Positions 43,001 to 51,289 are shown, counted from the stretch's first letter. The stretch: 64,000 bases of DNA from Ruania zhangjianzhongii (GCF_008000995.1 NZ_CP042828.1:3896882-3960881); one strand, 5' to 3'. Program-made: numbers and translations. Notes: generated from the letters alone by a model not told the origin.

Positions 43001-46000
43001 GATGACCTCGGCGAAGGTATCTGTCAGGTCGGCATCCATCGCCTCGATCGCCAGGTCCAGGGTCGTGGCTCCCCCGTCGAGGATGGAGCCCATCATCTCC
43101 CCGTTTCCCCGGACGAGCAGCTGGGCATTGTTGTCCTTGGTGGTGTAGACGGACCGTTGCCTCACGGCGTCATAGAGTGCTTCCTGGGACTGGGCCTGCG
43201 CCCAGATCCCGGTGACCGCGGCATTCTCGCCCCACCGGTCGTGGTGTTCATCGTCGCCGTAGACCGGTGCGATGTGCCAGCCGGCGTCCAGGGCGATGGT
43301 GTACTCCTCCCGGAACCGATCGTCGGCACGGACCTCGATCGTGTGCATCCGCGAGTCGGCCTCCGGGGTGATGTGGTTGAAGTCGAAGAAGTTGCCTCCG
43401 CCGCCCGGGGCTGGGTGGTTGAACTGCCCCCAGGCGCCGGGGTCCTCGGCCATCCGGGCGTAGAACATCGGGAGGTCGAACATCATGTTCCCGATACCCC
43501 AGACACCGGCGGCATTGTGGGTTCCGCCGCTGTGTGCCGTGGCGAGCCAGTCGGTGTTGAAACTGTTGATGTGACCGGCGAAGTCGTACCAGGTGTGCTC
43601 GGTGCCCGGAACCGCTACCAGACCAGTGGATTCGACGTCCGCGTTGAACTCCTGGGCCTGCGCGTTCACGAGCCGCCACTCCTCGGAGATCGCGTCTTCC
43701 CAGTTCTCGGTATAGAGGTCGGCGTTTCGCACGTCATAGGTGACGTCGTGCTCGGTCACCCCGAAGAAGTCCAGATCGGAGGCTTCGGCCACATGCTGCC
43801 AGGCATCCATCGGCTCGCCGCGGGTGGTGGGGTGGTCGCTGCTGATCCCGGTGTGGGAGTGGAACTGGCCGGTGTAGTGGTTCAGGTCTCCGCCATCGAG
43901 CTCTCCGTCGTCGACCTCGTCCTGTCCCTCGTCCGCTGCAGCGGCCCGGAGGGTCGGCCGGGTGAGCTCCTCGTCCCACTGCCAGGTCTCCTCGAAGTCC
44001 CAACCGAGAATGTCGGTGTAGAACTCCGGGGATCCGCTCTGCCAGGCCGCGACCGGGGCGCCCTTCGGGTTGTCGGCCGCGGGCTCGTCCGGGTAGGCCG
44101 CAGGGCCCACCTCCATGGCCGCACTGGCATAGTTGTTGGCGAGCGTGGGCGCACCGGAGGAGTACCGCCCGAGGATCCCGTGCGCCGACTGACTACCGGC
44201 GTGCACTGTCGGGTTCAGCGCGACCGAGTCCTGGATGGTCGTCCCGCCATAGCCGTAACCGACCAGCCCGCCGGCGTTGTTCCGCATCGAGGCCACGCCG
44301 CCGGTGGCGTAGACCCGTTCGGTCGTCGATCCGGCCCGGGCGACGCCGACCACCCCACCGGACTCGGTGGCACCCGAGACCACGATGGCCCGGGAGTAGC
44401 TGTCCCGGATCACTCCCGTGGAGTCCCCGGCGATCCCGCCGACCCGCGAGCCGCCGGAGATCCTTCCCGAGGTCCAGCTGTTCTCGATCGTGCCGGAGTT
44501 GAGGTCAGCGATGATCCCGGAGCGCCGTGACCCGTCGACGATCTGTGCGCCCGTCACCACCAGGTTTCGGATCGTGCCGGCATTCTCGGCGAACAGCCCG
44601 GCGCCGTCCTCGGCGACGAATCCGGAGATCGAGTGACCGTTTCCGTCAAAGGTGCCGGTGAACTTGCCGATGGCATCGGAGGCGATCTGCGCCCGCGGGG
44701 TGCCATCGAGCTCCAGGTCCGCCATCAGCCGGAAATGAGCGTGGGGAGCCTGTGAGAGCAGTTCGATGTCCTCCCAGGAGTGCAGTTGGTAGGGGTCGGC
44801 CTCGGTGCCAGACCCCTCGAGCCCGTCGATCGGCTCGGCACCTTCGTCCGGTGCGGCGGCCTGGAGAGTGGGCCGGCCGAGTACGTCATCCCACTGCCAG
44901 GTCGCCTCGAAGTCCCAGCCAAGGCTCTCGGCGTAGAACTCCTCGGAGGCGGTCACGCTCCGCGCGACCTGCTCTCCCTTGGGGTTGTCGGCGGCTGGAT
45001 CATCGGAGTAGTTCTCCCGTTCGACCTCCATGTCCTCGACGGCATAGTTGTTGGTGAGCGTGGGGTCACCCGAGGCATACCGCCCCAGGACCGCGTGGGC
45101 GAAGGCGTTGGCGTGGACGGCCGAGTTCAGCGCGAGCGAGTCCTGGATCGTGGTGCCGCCGTAGCCGTAGCCGACCAGCCCGCCCGCGTTGTTCGTCGTC
45201 GAGGCCACCGCACCGGTGGAGTACACGCGCTCGGTGGTCGATCCGGAAGTGCCGACGGCAGCCACTCCTCCGGACTCGCCGGCCTCGGAGGTCACCGTGG
45301 CGAGCGAGTAGCTGTCCCGGATGACACCGGAGGAGTTACCGGCGATCCCACCGACCCGCGAGTCGCCGGTGATCGCTCCAGAGGTCCAGCTGCCCTCGAT
45401 CGTCCCGGAGTTGACGTCTGCGATGAGGCCGGCGATCCGCGGGCCGGTCTCGATAGCGGCCTCGGTCACCGCCAGGTCACGGATCGTCCCGGCGTTCTCG
45501 GCGAACAGTCCCCCGCCGACCTCAGGGATGCCCACGAACCCGGAGATCCGGTGCCCGTTCCCGTCGAACGTCCCGGTAAAGCCGGTCGCGCTCGCGCAGG
45601 CGATCTGGGCTCGGGGTGTGTCGTCAAGCTCCAGGTCCGCCATCAGTCGGTAGTGGGCGTCCGGTTCGCCGGAGACGAGTTCGACGTCCTCCCAGGAGTG
45701 CAGCTCGTAGGGGTCCTCGGCTGTTCCGGAGCCGGAAAGCTCCGCACTCGGGTCGCGTCCGGAACTGCCGGGGCGTTCCAGCGGCTCGCCCCACGCGGCG
45801 AAGATGGTGCGAGCGATGTCGACGTTCTCCAAGTACTCGCCACGGACCGGATCCTGCGCGGTGGCGCGTGCGCCGATCTCTTCAGCGCCGACTCCCCGGG
45901 CGAAGACCGGCACCAGGTGGTTGGAGTGGCCACTAGTGTTCCACTCGGCGCCCGGCAGCTCGCCTTCTGCTCCGCTGATCGGCTCCCACGTCGGATCCGA

Positions 46001-47191
46001 TCCGGTACCGGCCAGGTAGCCGGTCTCATGATCAGCGGTGACGACCACCAGGGTCTCCGACCAGCTGCTCTCCCGCTCGACCCACTCGATGACGGTCTCG
46101 ATCGTCTCGTTGAAGGAGAGCTGTTCTTCGATCATTCGGTTCAGCCTGTTGGCGTGGCCGTTCGCATCGATCGCCCCGCCCTCCACCATCAGGAACAGAC
46201 CCTCCTCGGAGGCGTCGTCCAGGACGTTCAGGGCACCAGCAGCCATCACGGACAGGTCGGGCACGGACTCCACGGGCGGCGCTTCGTAGGGCAAGGCACC
46301 GGGGACCGGGTCACCGTTCTCATCCCGGTCCGGTCCGCTGCGGTCGTACTGCAGTCCTGCGCCGACCTCGGCGAGGCCGAAGAGGCGTTCGGGAGTCTCG
46401 TCGGCGGTGGCAAGGTCGGCGAACGCCTCATGCTCGCTGATGTACTCGAAACCGCTGTCACCACTGCTCAGCTGTTCATAGGTGGTCTCATCGACGAACT
46501 CGAAGTCGGGGGCGTCTCGCTCCTCGCCGTCACCGTCGAAATAGGGGTGCCCCGTCCCCATGACGACGTCGATGTCTTCCCCGGCCACCATCTCCTGCGC
46601 GATCGCGTGGTAGTTGTGGCGGGAAGGATTGTGGGCGACGAAGGACGCGGGCGTCGCGTGGCTGAACGGGACGCTGCTGACCACACCAGTGGCCATCCCG
46701 CGCGCACTCGCGCGTTCGGTGACGGTCTCGACCGGCCGTCCGCAAGAGTCGAGCCCGATCGCGCCGTTGAAGGTGCGTACCCCGGAGGCCAGGGCGGTAC
46801 CACCGGCAGCGGAGTCGGTATGGCTGTTCAGTGCCTGAGAGAAGTCAGACCAGGTGGCATCCGGGTCGTAGCTGTTCCCGTGCTGGTAGGTCGCTACGGC
46901 TTCCTGCACCGGAAAGTCCTGGTAGGCCGGGTCCACCTCGCCGGGCAGGAGCTCGATCTCGCCCGTGGCCGGGTCAGCCCGGAACTGGTAGTTGCTGGTG
47001 CCGTGCTGGAACATCGACCCGGCGTCGATCTGGTTGAAGCCCATACCGTCACCCACCAGATAGATGACGTTCCGGGGGCCTTGCCCGCTCTCGGTCGTCT
47101 CCCCGCCCGGTGCGGCAACCGCGATCGCGGGTGCAGTCATCGTCATGGCCAACGTTGCCGCCGCCACCGCGCGTACTCGCATCCTCGTCAT
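40055..47191 (-). CDS. Giant secreted multi-phosphatase: alkaline phosphatase + PHP/CehA-like + calcineurin-like phosphoesterase with three GLUG modules
   Basis: A protein of 2,378 residues. The signal peptide covers residues 1-27. An alkaline phosphatase domain (~40-450) has GDGMGFNQID, HTDSAAGGTALASG, ADHETGYL and TSGHSNHLVP. GLUG-type repeat modules lie at ~485-778 and ~790-1087. A PHP/CehA-like domain (~1095-1400) has FHSHTGISSDHP, VTEHDVTYD and PGTEHTW, followed by a beta-rich linker. A calcineurin-like phosphoesterase (~1655-1900) has GDLVNPGG, GHYSYYGG and GGHDHLYKR. A third GLUG module fills ~2057-2378. No LPXTG or membrane anchor. The ATG has GGAGA five bases upstream; 25 upstream in-frame codons lack a ribosome site. 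It lies inside a sugar-ABC operon, so I infer extracellular removal of phosphates from a glycan before uptake. Confidence 0.88.
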   Translation of the reverse strand: MTRMRVRAVAAATLAMTMTAPAIAVAAPGGETTESGQGPRNVIYLVGDGMGFNQIDAGSMFQHGTSNYQFRADPATGEIELLPGEVDPAYQDFPVQEAVATYQHGNSYDPDATWSDFSQALNSHTDSAAGGTALASGVRTFNGAIGLDSCGRPVETVTERASARGMATGVVSSVPFSHATPASFVAHNPSRHNYHAIAQEMVAGEDIDVVMGTGHPYFDGDGEERDAPDFEFVDETTYEQLSSGDSGFEYISEHEAFADLATADETPERLFGLAEVGAGLQYDRSGPDRDENGDPVPGALPYEAPPVESVPDLSVMAAGALNVLDDASEEGLFLMVEGGAIDANGHANRLNRMIEEQLSFNETIETVIEWVERESSWSETLVVVTADHETGYLAGTGSDPTWEPISGAEGELPGAEWNTSGHSNHLVPVFARGVGAEEIGARATAQDPVRGEYLENVDIARTIFAAWGEPLERPGSSGRDPSAELSGSGTAEDPYELHSWEDVELVSGEPDAHYRLMADLELDDTPRAQIACASATGFTGTFDGNGHRISGFVGIPEVGGGLFAENAGTIRDLAVTEAAIETGPRIAGLIADVNSGTIEGSWTSGAITGDSRVGGIAGNSSGVIRDSYSLATVTSEAGESGGVAAVGTSGSTTERVYSTGAVASTTNNAGGLVGYGYGGTTIQDSLALNSAVHANAFAHAVLGRYASGDPTLTNNYAVEDMEVERENYSDDPAADNPKGEQVARSVTASEEFYAESLGWDFEATWQWDDVLGRPTLQAAAPDEGAEPIDGLEGSGTEADPYQLHSWEDIELLSQAPHAHFRLMADLELDGTPRAQIASDAIGKFTGTFDGNGHSISGFVAEDGAGLFAENAGTIRNLVVTGAQIVDGSRRSGIIADLNSGTIENSWTSGRISGGSRVGGIAGDSTGVIRDSYSRAIVVSGATESGGVVGVARAGSTTERVYATGGVASMRNNAGGLVGYGYGGTTIQDSVALNPTVHAGSQSAHGILGRYSSGAPTLANNYASAAMEVGPAAYPDEPAADNPKGAPVAAWQSGSPEFYTDILGWDFEETWQWDEELTRPTLRAAAADEGQDEVDDGELDGGDLNHYTGQFHSHTGISSDHPTTRGEPMDAWQHVAEASDLDFFGVTEHDVTYDVRNADLYTENWEDAISEEWRLVNAQAQEFNADVESTGLVAVPGTEHTWYDFAGHINSFNTDWLATAHSGGTHNAAGVWGIGNMMFDLPMFYARMAEDPGAWGQFNHPAPGGGGNFFDFNHITPEADSRMHTIEVRADDRFREEYTIALDAGWHIAPVYGDDEHHDRWGENAAVTGIWAQAQSQEALYDAVRQRSVYTTKDNNAQLLVRGNGEMMGSILDGGATTLDLAIEAMDADLTDTFAEVIVRSNGGEVVYTEENLGPRVDLTVPLDVQDGDYFWVEVLQADGDMIVSAPIWIGDRVQDANYAPEIELGGRMPETADYGQSIPLPAVRMQDDSGVRPQIETTVYNSEGEVAQDRNSFDIASYDDHFVVVRATDDEGSTAAAYYRIQVRQDALDPEGVYRHFSPTVGVGESAGEVGISVSTDVAITEAHLQYLPEGASDWDEAQTVSTAGDQVYEVARQGREADNYIDSIGGQPLRSHEFDLSALEGGERYQYRLGVSESGPWTDVSGTFTAPSDENTPLYVLGDLEVDSSDASDYALFTDMLDVLRDQDDQGEVLLQTGDLVNPGGHAERWDEVSEHVFTGLDLPLATAVGDGETGVFDAPDGDKEFNEVSADRNSVFQGMYNLPDNGSQVGESNYSFQHGDVHVSVLNARYDLDTQLEWLVEDMRTTDARWRVVVGHYSYYGGANSSDYGVSGGQAMIAETFEQLGVDLYLGGHDHLYKRTTITDGEVAQTPEEVALGTTFVTTGSAGAHFDENEEFWWDDVVYDEDLQTGLILELTDAGLELQAYNSDGDLIDQLTIGQSQSEEIRLSSAAVVDGALDVGLAGYANSPERVLVMAQTYDAAGENVIESRTQEVAMVRDGGEQAVSFDQPLPVARDQDAVVEIRDTEGNVLVEPVTVHEGFIGSGTEADPYLIHSWDQMELIAEDPDAHYLLANDLELHETPRPQIGAEWVLRDDANGTTRGPGAFTGTFDGGGHTIYGFRADAAAGGGRYALGAGLFDENAGTIRNLGVADVRVEGGPRIGGLLADSNSGTIEQSWTSGTVAGSARIGGLVGNSAGVIQDSYSLATVATIATETGGVVGVGASGSTTERVYAAGDVTSGTNNAGGLVGYAYGGTTIRDSLALNSSVTAVQSAHAILGRYSSGTPTLDGNYAREDMEVGSESYTMDPAPDNPRGGPVSQQQTSSQEFYAETLGWDFDEVWEWNDALGRPTLQAAPEDGEAS
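40058..41025 (-). repeat. GLUG-type module, third copy (C-terminal)
   Basis: This ~320-codon unit begins at GSGTEADPYLIHSWDQMEL and ends at GRPTLQAAPEDGE. It repeats the plan of the two upstream modules: a lead with HSW, an F-TGTFDG-GH segment, FDENAGTIRNLGV, SGTIEQSWTSG, GGLVGYAYGGTTI, AILGRYSSG and a final GWDF-W-W unit. It carries a short insertion (ADAAAGGGRYALG). Confidence 0.8.
43930..44820 (-). repeat. GLUG-type module, second copy
   Basis: A ~297-codon unit from GSGTEADPYQLHSWEDIEL to RPTLRAAAADEG, directly following the first module and preceding the PHP-like domain. It shares long identical stretches with the first module (for example NNAGGLVGYGYGGTTIQDS), indicating internal duplication. 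Confidence 0.8.
44862..45740 (-). repeat. GLUG-type module, first copy
   Basis: A ~293-codon unit from GSGTAEDPYELHSWEDVEL to GRPTLQAAAPDEG, just after the alkaline phosphatase domain. GLUG repeats are short beta-helix-like motifs found in secreted adhesins and proteases; here they are organised in a larger unit repeated three times. Confidence 0.8.
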
Positions 47192-47224
47192 ACGTTCTCC
47201 CCGTCCCCACAGTGAGTCAGCTGT

Positions 47225-47246
47225 CCGATCGCTGCCGACCGATCGG
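47225..47246 (-). repeat. Inverted repeat after the binding-protein gene
   Basis: CCGATCG (47225-47231) and CGATCGG (47240-47246) are perfect 7-bp arms around an 8-base spacer, in the 138-base gap between the solute-binding protein and the phosphatase gene. A hairpin behind a binding-protein gene often stabilises the upstream mRNA and lowers read-through into permease genes. No U-tract follows. Confidence 0.4.
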
Positions 47247-47329
47247 TCCATTCGTCGTTCTGGCACAAGTCAGCGCCGCCAGCGGTGCCGCAGGAGGTGC
47301 CGAACCGGCCGTGCGACACCTCGAATCGA

Positions 47330-48682
47330 TCAGAAGTCGCGGCTCATCGCCTCGGTCAGGGCGTCGATGAACTGGGCGGCATCCTGCTCACCGAAGAAGA
47401 ATCTGGCGACTTCGCGGTAGTACGCAGCATGCCGGTCCGGAACGAACTCGGTTCCGAAGTACCGGTAGTTGAGTTCGCCGGCGCTCGCGAGCAGCTCGTC
47501 CAGGCCTTCCACACCAGGAGGGCCAGGCACTCCTTCCACCGCCGATACTGCACCTTGTTCGAGCGCTCGATCGGTCTGGGTCTGCGCTGAGGTCAGCTCA
47601 CGCATGTACGCAATCGCGGCGTCGATGCTCTGACTCTCCTTGTTCACCACCATGATGTTCGACGCCGACGTGAAGCTGTTGTCCTCCCCGTCCTCGGTCA
47701 CCTGCGGGAACGCCACCACCCCCAGCTGGAAGTCGTCCGGGATCGAGTCCTTCATCTCAGCGGACAGCCAAGTTCCCATCAAGATCATGGCAGCGTTGCC
47801 TTGGAAGAACTCCATCTGCACCGCCGTGAAGTCGGTGCCTTGGAAGCCGTCGAGGAACGCACCTTGGTCCCGTAACGCTTGGAATCGCTCCGCGGCCCGA
47901 AGATATCCGGGATCGGCATAGTCCCCGGAGAAGGCTGCGTCCCGGGCAGCCTCGTAGCCCACCTCGCGCTGGAACAGGTAGTCGACCCACATCCCCATAT
48001 AGGGCTCGTACATTCCGGTCACCGCGATCGGATCGATCCCCTCTTCGCTCAGGGTGCTGCTCACCTCGAGCAGCTCGTCCCAGGTATGAGGTGGCGTGAT
48101 ACCGAGGTCCTCGAAGATCTGGATGTTGTAGAACATCGCGATCACGTGGGTATCGGTCACTGCGCCGTAGATCTTCCCGTCGAGCTCTGTCTCCTGAATG
48201 GCCGCATCCAGGAAGCTGTCCCGCCAGGTACCTCCTGCCCCGATCTCCTCCTCCATGTACGGGGTGAGGTCGAGCAGGTTCTCGGCGAAGTCGTGGGTCG
48301 CGGGAACCTGCGCGTTGAACACCTCGTAGTCCGTGTCTGGTGGGTTCCCCGCCCGCCAGCGCTGCTCGATCTGCGGGCGCACCTTGGTGTTGACGAAGGT
48401 GTAGGTAAAGGTGAACTCAGGGTGATTCTCGGTGACCTTGTCGCCCACGCCGACAAGAAAGTCGTAGCCGGATGTCCCCTCAGCGGGCTTGACGCCGATC
48501 TCCGCTTCTTGAGACCCCGAGGAGTCTCCCCCATCTCCCTGCGAGCCGTCCCCCGAACTGAGCGGGCCACAGCCAGCGAGCGCCACGGCACCGGTACCCA
48601 CGCCCGCCATCTGCAGCAGACGTCGTCGGGACACTGCCGTGGGCACCGCCCGACGACCAGCGGTTTCTCTGATTGACTCCAT
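47330..48682 (-). CDS. Extracellular solute-binding lipoprotein of a sugar ABC importer
   Basis: A 450-residue family-1 binding protein. The signal region has a twin-arginine-like SRRRLLQ and the lipobox LAGC with Cys38, followed by a Gly/Ser/Asp linker. The mature part shows the usual two-lobe pattern (AVTDTHVIAMFYNIQIFEDLGI; TWDELLEVSSTLSEEGIDPIAVTG; FFQGNAAMILMGTWL). It binds the sugar outside the cell and delivers it to the MalF/MalG-like permeases encoded downstream. It is the first gene of the operon, with GAGGAG before the ATG, and is driven by the LacI-operator promoter at 48768-48815. Ligand unknown. Confidence 0.92.
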   Translation of the reverse strand: MESIRETAGRRAVPTAVSRRRLLQMAGVGTGAVALAGCGPLSSGDGSQGDGGDSSGSQEAEIGVKPAEGTSGYDFLVGVGDKVTENHPEFTFTYTFVNTKVRPQIEQRWRAGNPPDTDYEVFNAQVPATHDFAENLLDLTPYMEEEIGAGGTWRDSFLDAAIQETELDGKIYGAVTDTHVIAMFYNIQIFEDLGITPPHTWDELLEVSSTLSEEGIDPIAVTGMYEPYMGMWVDYLFQREVGYEAARDAAFSGDYADPGYLRAAERFQALRDQGAFLDGFQGTDFTAVQMEFFQGNAAMILMGTWLSAEMKDSIPDDFQLGVVAFPQVTEDGEDNSFTSASNIMVVNKESQSIDAAIAYMRELTSAQTQTDRALEQGAVSAVEGVPGPPGVEGLDELLASAGELNYRYFGTEFVPDRHAAYYREVARFFFGEQDAAQFIDALTEAMSRDF

Positions 48683-48767
48683 CGTCCACTCCTCAGCAGG
48701 TTGTCCGGCATCTCGCCGGCACGGGCCATTCGAGATGCCTGCCGGCTCACCAGGACGTTGCGCTACT

Positions 48768-48815
48768 TTGCAACCGATTGCAACAAATATATCACCCCCT
48801 CAAACGACGGGTCAA
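48768..48815 (-). promoter_or_regulatory. Operon promoter with LacI-type operator
   Basis: On the minus strand -35 TTGACC (48815-48810) and -10 TATATT (48791-48786) are separated by 18 bases, a near-consensus promoter. The 16-bp palindrome TTGCAACCGATTGCAA (48768-48783) starts two bases after the -10 and covers the start site, an arrangement typical of LacI-family repression. The core matches the nagB operator exactly. Leader to the binding-protein ATG is about 95 bases. Confidence 0.82.
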
Positions 48816-48936
48816 GGTAGCCGGTATCGGTGACGGCGCTGGTCACCGCAGAGGCAGCCGAGCACCAGGGCGGCCACCCCGAGCGCCGCCAGCACCAGGA
48901 CCGACCAGGGCTTCCCCCGACCGGTTGCCGGCGGTC

Positions 48937-50406
48937 TCAGCCATGCGCATCGTGCAGCAGTCGGCTCGCCTCCGCGATCGAGCCGGACAGCGACGGGTAG
49001 ACGGTGAAAGCGTTGGACACCTGGTCCACAGTGAGCCGGTTGCTGATCGCGAGGGTGATCGGGAAGATCAGCTCACTGGCTCGCGGGGCGACCACCACAC
49101 CGCCGATCACCACGCCAGAAGAACGGTGGGAGATCAGCTTGAGGAAGCCTTCGCGGATGCCGAGCATCTTCGCCCGCGGGTTGCGCGCGAGCGGCAGGGT
49201 CACCACCTCCCCGCGCACTTCCCCGGAGGTGACCTGCTTCTCCGAGACGCCCACCGTGGCGATCTCGGGGGCGGTGAACACGTTCGCCGAGACCTGGCTC
49301 AGATCCAGCGGCGAGACGGCGTCGCCGAGGGCGTGCCACATCGCGATCCGGCCCTGCATCGCAGCCACGGACGCCAGCGCGAGCACACCCGTGCAGTCCC
49401 CGGCCGCATACACCCCGCGCACCGTGGTGCGGGAGACCCGGTCCACGTGGATATGCCCGGACTCGCTCACCTCCACCCCGGCGCCTGCGAGACCGAGGTC
49501 CTCGGTGTTCGGCACCCCGCCCACGGCGATCAGGCAGTGCGAGCCGGTCACCACGCGGCCGTCGGTGAGCTCGACCTCCACCCCGTTCTCGGTGCGGCGG
49601 GCGCCGGCGGCCCGGGAGCGGGAGAGCACCTGCATCCCCCGCCGCTTGAACACGGCCTCGATCAGGTCGGCGGCGTCGGAGTCCTCCCCCGGCAGCACCC
49701 GGTCCCGGCTGGAGACCAGCACCACCTCGGCACCGAGCGCCCGGTAGGCGCCGGCAAACTCCGCCCCGGTCACCCCGGAGCCGACCACGATCAGCCGCTC
49801 GGGGATCTCGGTCAGGTGGTACAGCTGGGTCCAGCTGAGGATCCGCTCACCGTCCGGCTGGGCGGTGGGGATCACCCGCGGGCGGGCCCCGGTGGCGAGC
49901 AGCACCACATCCGCGTCCAGCGACACGGACTGGCCGTCCGCATGCTCGGCAACCACATGTCCGGGCCCGTCCAGCCGCCCGGTGCCATCGATCAGCTGCA
50001 CCCCCTCCCGCTCCAGCCGGGTACGGATGTCCCGGCTCTGCGCCTGTGCCAGGCGGAGCACCCGGGCGTCCACTGTGGCGAAGTCGGCTTCGAAGGAGGC
50101 TTCGGACTCCCCGCGCGGGCGGATTCCCAGGTCACCGGCGCTCTCGGTGAGGGTCATCCACTCCGCCGTGGCGATCAGCGTCTTCGACGGCACCACATCG
50201 GTGAGCACGGCGGAGCCGCCCACCCCCTGGCGTTCCACCAGGGTGACGGCGGCACCGAGCTGGGCGGCCACGAGTGCGGCTTCGTAGCCGCCGGGGCCGC
50301 CTCCGATGATCACCACCCGTGAGCCTGCGCGGGTGCTGGAGCGGCCTACGTTGGTGTGCTGGTCTGCGGTCACCGGGGTGCTGGGAGTGGTGGTCACGGC
50401 TGCCAT
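48937..50406 (-). CDS. lpdA: NAD(P)H-quinone reductase-type flavoprotein (LpdA, no redox disulfide)
   Basis: A 489-residue pyridine-nucleotide-disulfide-oxidoreductase-fold protein. FAD motifs are VVIIGGGPGGYEAALVA and VYAAGDCTGV, and the NAD(P) motif is IVVGSGVTGAEFAGAY. The place where lipoamide dehydrogenases have the CxxxxC disulfide reads GGSAVLTDVVPSKT, with both cysteines missing. This matches mycobacterial LpdA (Rv3303c type), a quinone reductase rather than a true dihydrolipoamide dehydrogenase. The ATG at 50406 has CCGGAG eight bases upstream. Divergent from the purine nucleoside phosphorylase gene. Confidence 0.88.
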   Translation of the reverse strand: MAAVTTTPSTPVTADQHTNVGRSSTRAGSRVVIIGGGPGGYEAALVAAQLGAAVTLVERQGVGGSAVLTDVVPSKTLIATAEWMTLTESAGDLGIRPRGESEASFEADFATVDARVLRLAQAQSRDIRTRLEREGVQLIDGTGRLDGPGHVVAEHADGQSVSLDADVVLLATGARPRVIPTAQPDGERILSWTQLYHLTEIPERLIVVGSGVTGAEFAGAYRALGAEVVLVSSRDRVLPGEDSDAADLIEAVFKRRGMQVLSRSRAAGARRTENGVEVELTDGRVVTGSHCLIAVGGVPNTEDLGLAGAGVEVSESGHIHVDRVSRTTVRGVYAAGDCTGVLALASVAAMQGRIAMWHALGDAVSPLDLSQVSANVFTAPEIATVGVSEKQVTSGEVRGEVVTLPLARNPRAKMLGIREGFLKLISHRSSGVVIGGVVVAPRASELIFPITLAISNRLTVDQVSNAFTVYPSLSGSIAEASRLLHDAHG

Positions 50407-50455
50407 TGTGCCGCTCCGGAGCACACTGGGGCGACTGCGCAGGTAGGTTTCAAGG

Positions 50456-51289
50456 GTGAACACCGCGCTCGAGTCCTCCGCTGACCCCTTCGACGCCGCT
50501 CGCGCAGCCGCTGCCACCATCGCGGAACGCACCGGTGTGCCCCGCCATGACATCGCCCTGGTGCTCGGCTCCGGGTGGGGCGGTGCCGCTGACCTGCTCG
50601 GCGAGCAGGTGGCCGAGTTGCCCGCCGAGGATGTGCCCGGGTTCAGTGCCTCCGGGGTACCCGGACATGCCGGCACGCTGCGCTCGATCCGGATCGAGGT
50701 CGACGGCGGGACTCGCCATGCACTGATCGTCGGCGCCCGTACGCACTACTACGAAGGCAAAGGCGTGCGCGCGGTCGCGCACGGGGTGCGCACCGCAGCT
50801 GCCGCCGGCGCCTCCGCCGTGGTGCTCACCAACGGGTGCGGCGGGCTGCGCACCGAGTGGCCGGCCGGGACTCCGGTGCTGATCAGCGATCACCTCAACC
50901 TCACCGCAGCGTCCCCGCTGGAGGGCGCGACGTTCGTCGACCTGACCGATCTGTACTCACCGCGGCTGCGCGCACTGGCCCGGGAAGTGGACCCGAGCCT
51001 GGCCGAGGGGGTGTACTGCCAGTTGCCCGGCCCGCACTACGAGACCCCTGCCGAGGTGCAGATGGTCGGCCGCCTGGGCGGGGACCTGGTGGGCATGTCC
51101 ACCACGCTGGAGGCGATCGCCGCCCGGCACGCCGGGCTGGAGGTGCTCGGCATCTCCCTGGTGACCAACCTGGCCGCCGGGATCTCCCCGGAGCCGCTCT
51201 CCCACGCGGAGGTGATCGAGGCCGGGAAGGCGGCCGGGCCACGGATCTCCGCACTGCTCGCCGAGATTGTCCGCCGGGAGCTCTCGTGA
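50456..51289 (+). CDS. Purine nucleoside phosphorylase (trimeric family II)
   Basis: A 277-residue PNP with VLGSGWGG (phosphate loop), [42 protein letters not shown] and SLVTNLAAG, all features of the trimeric inosine/guanosine phosphorylases. It releases the purine base and (deoxy)ribose 1-phosphate, which the mutase encoded next can convert to the 5-phosphate. The GTG lies six bases after TAGGTT, suggesting a leaderless message. The stop overlaps the next start (GTGA). Confidence 0.92.
   Translation: MNTALESSADPFDAARAAAATIAERTGVPRHDIALVLGSGWGGAADLLGEQVAELPAEDVPGFSASGVPGHAGTLRSIRIEVDGGTRHALIVGARTHYYEGKGVRAVAHGVRTAAAAGASAVVLTNGCGGLRTEWPAGTPVLISDHLNLTAASPLEGATFVDLTDLYSPRLRALAREVDPSLAEGVYCQLPGPHYETPAEVQMVGRLGGDLVGMSTTLEAIAARHAGLEVLGISLVTNLAAGISPEPLSHAEVIEAGKAAGPRISALLAEIVRRELS

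Noticed and set aside
42524-47215. Plus-strand frames of 668 and 811 codons opposite the giant phosphatase
   Set aside because: Their openness follows from the biased wobble positions of the real gene; no signal peptide, domain or ribosome site is visible.
48825-48936. Possible short hydrophobic peptide on the minus strand after lpdA
   Set aside because: One frame shows a short hydrophobic run, but it has no ATG, GTG or TTG in a usable position.
48937-50406. Dihydrolipoamide dehydrogenase function for the flavoprotein
   Set aside because: The redox-active cysteine pair is missing (DVVPSKT), so the lipoamide reaction is not supported despite the fold and the inherited name.
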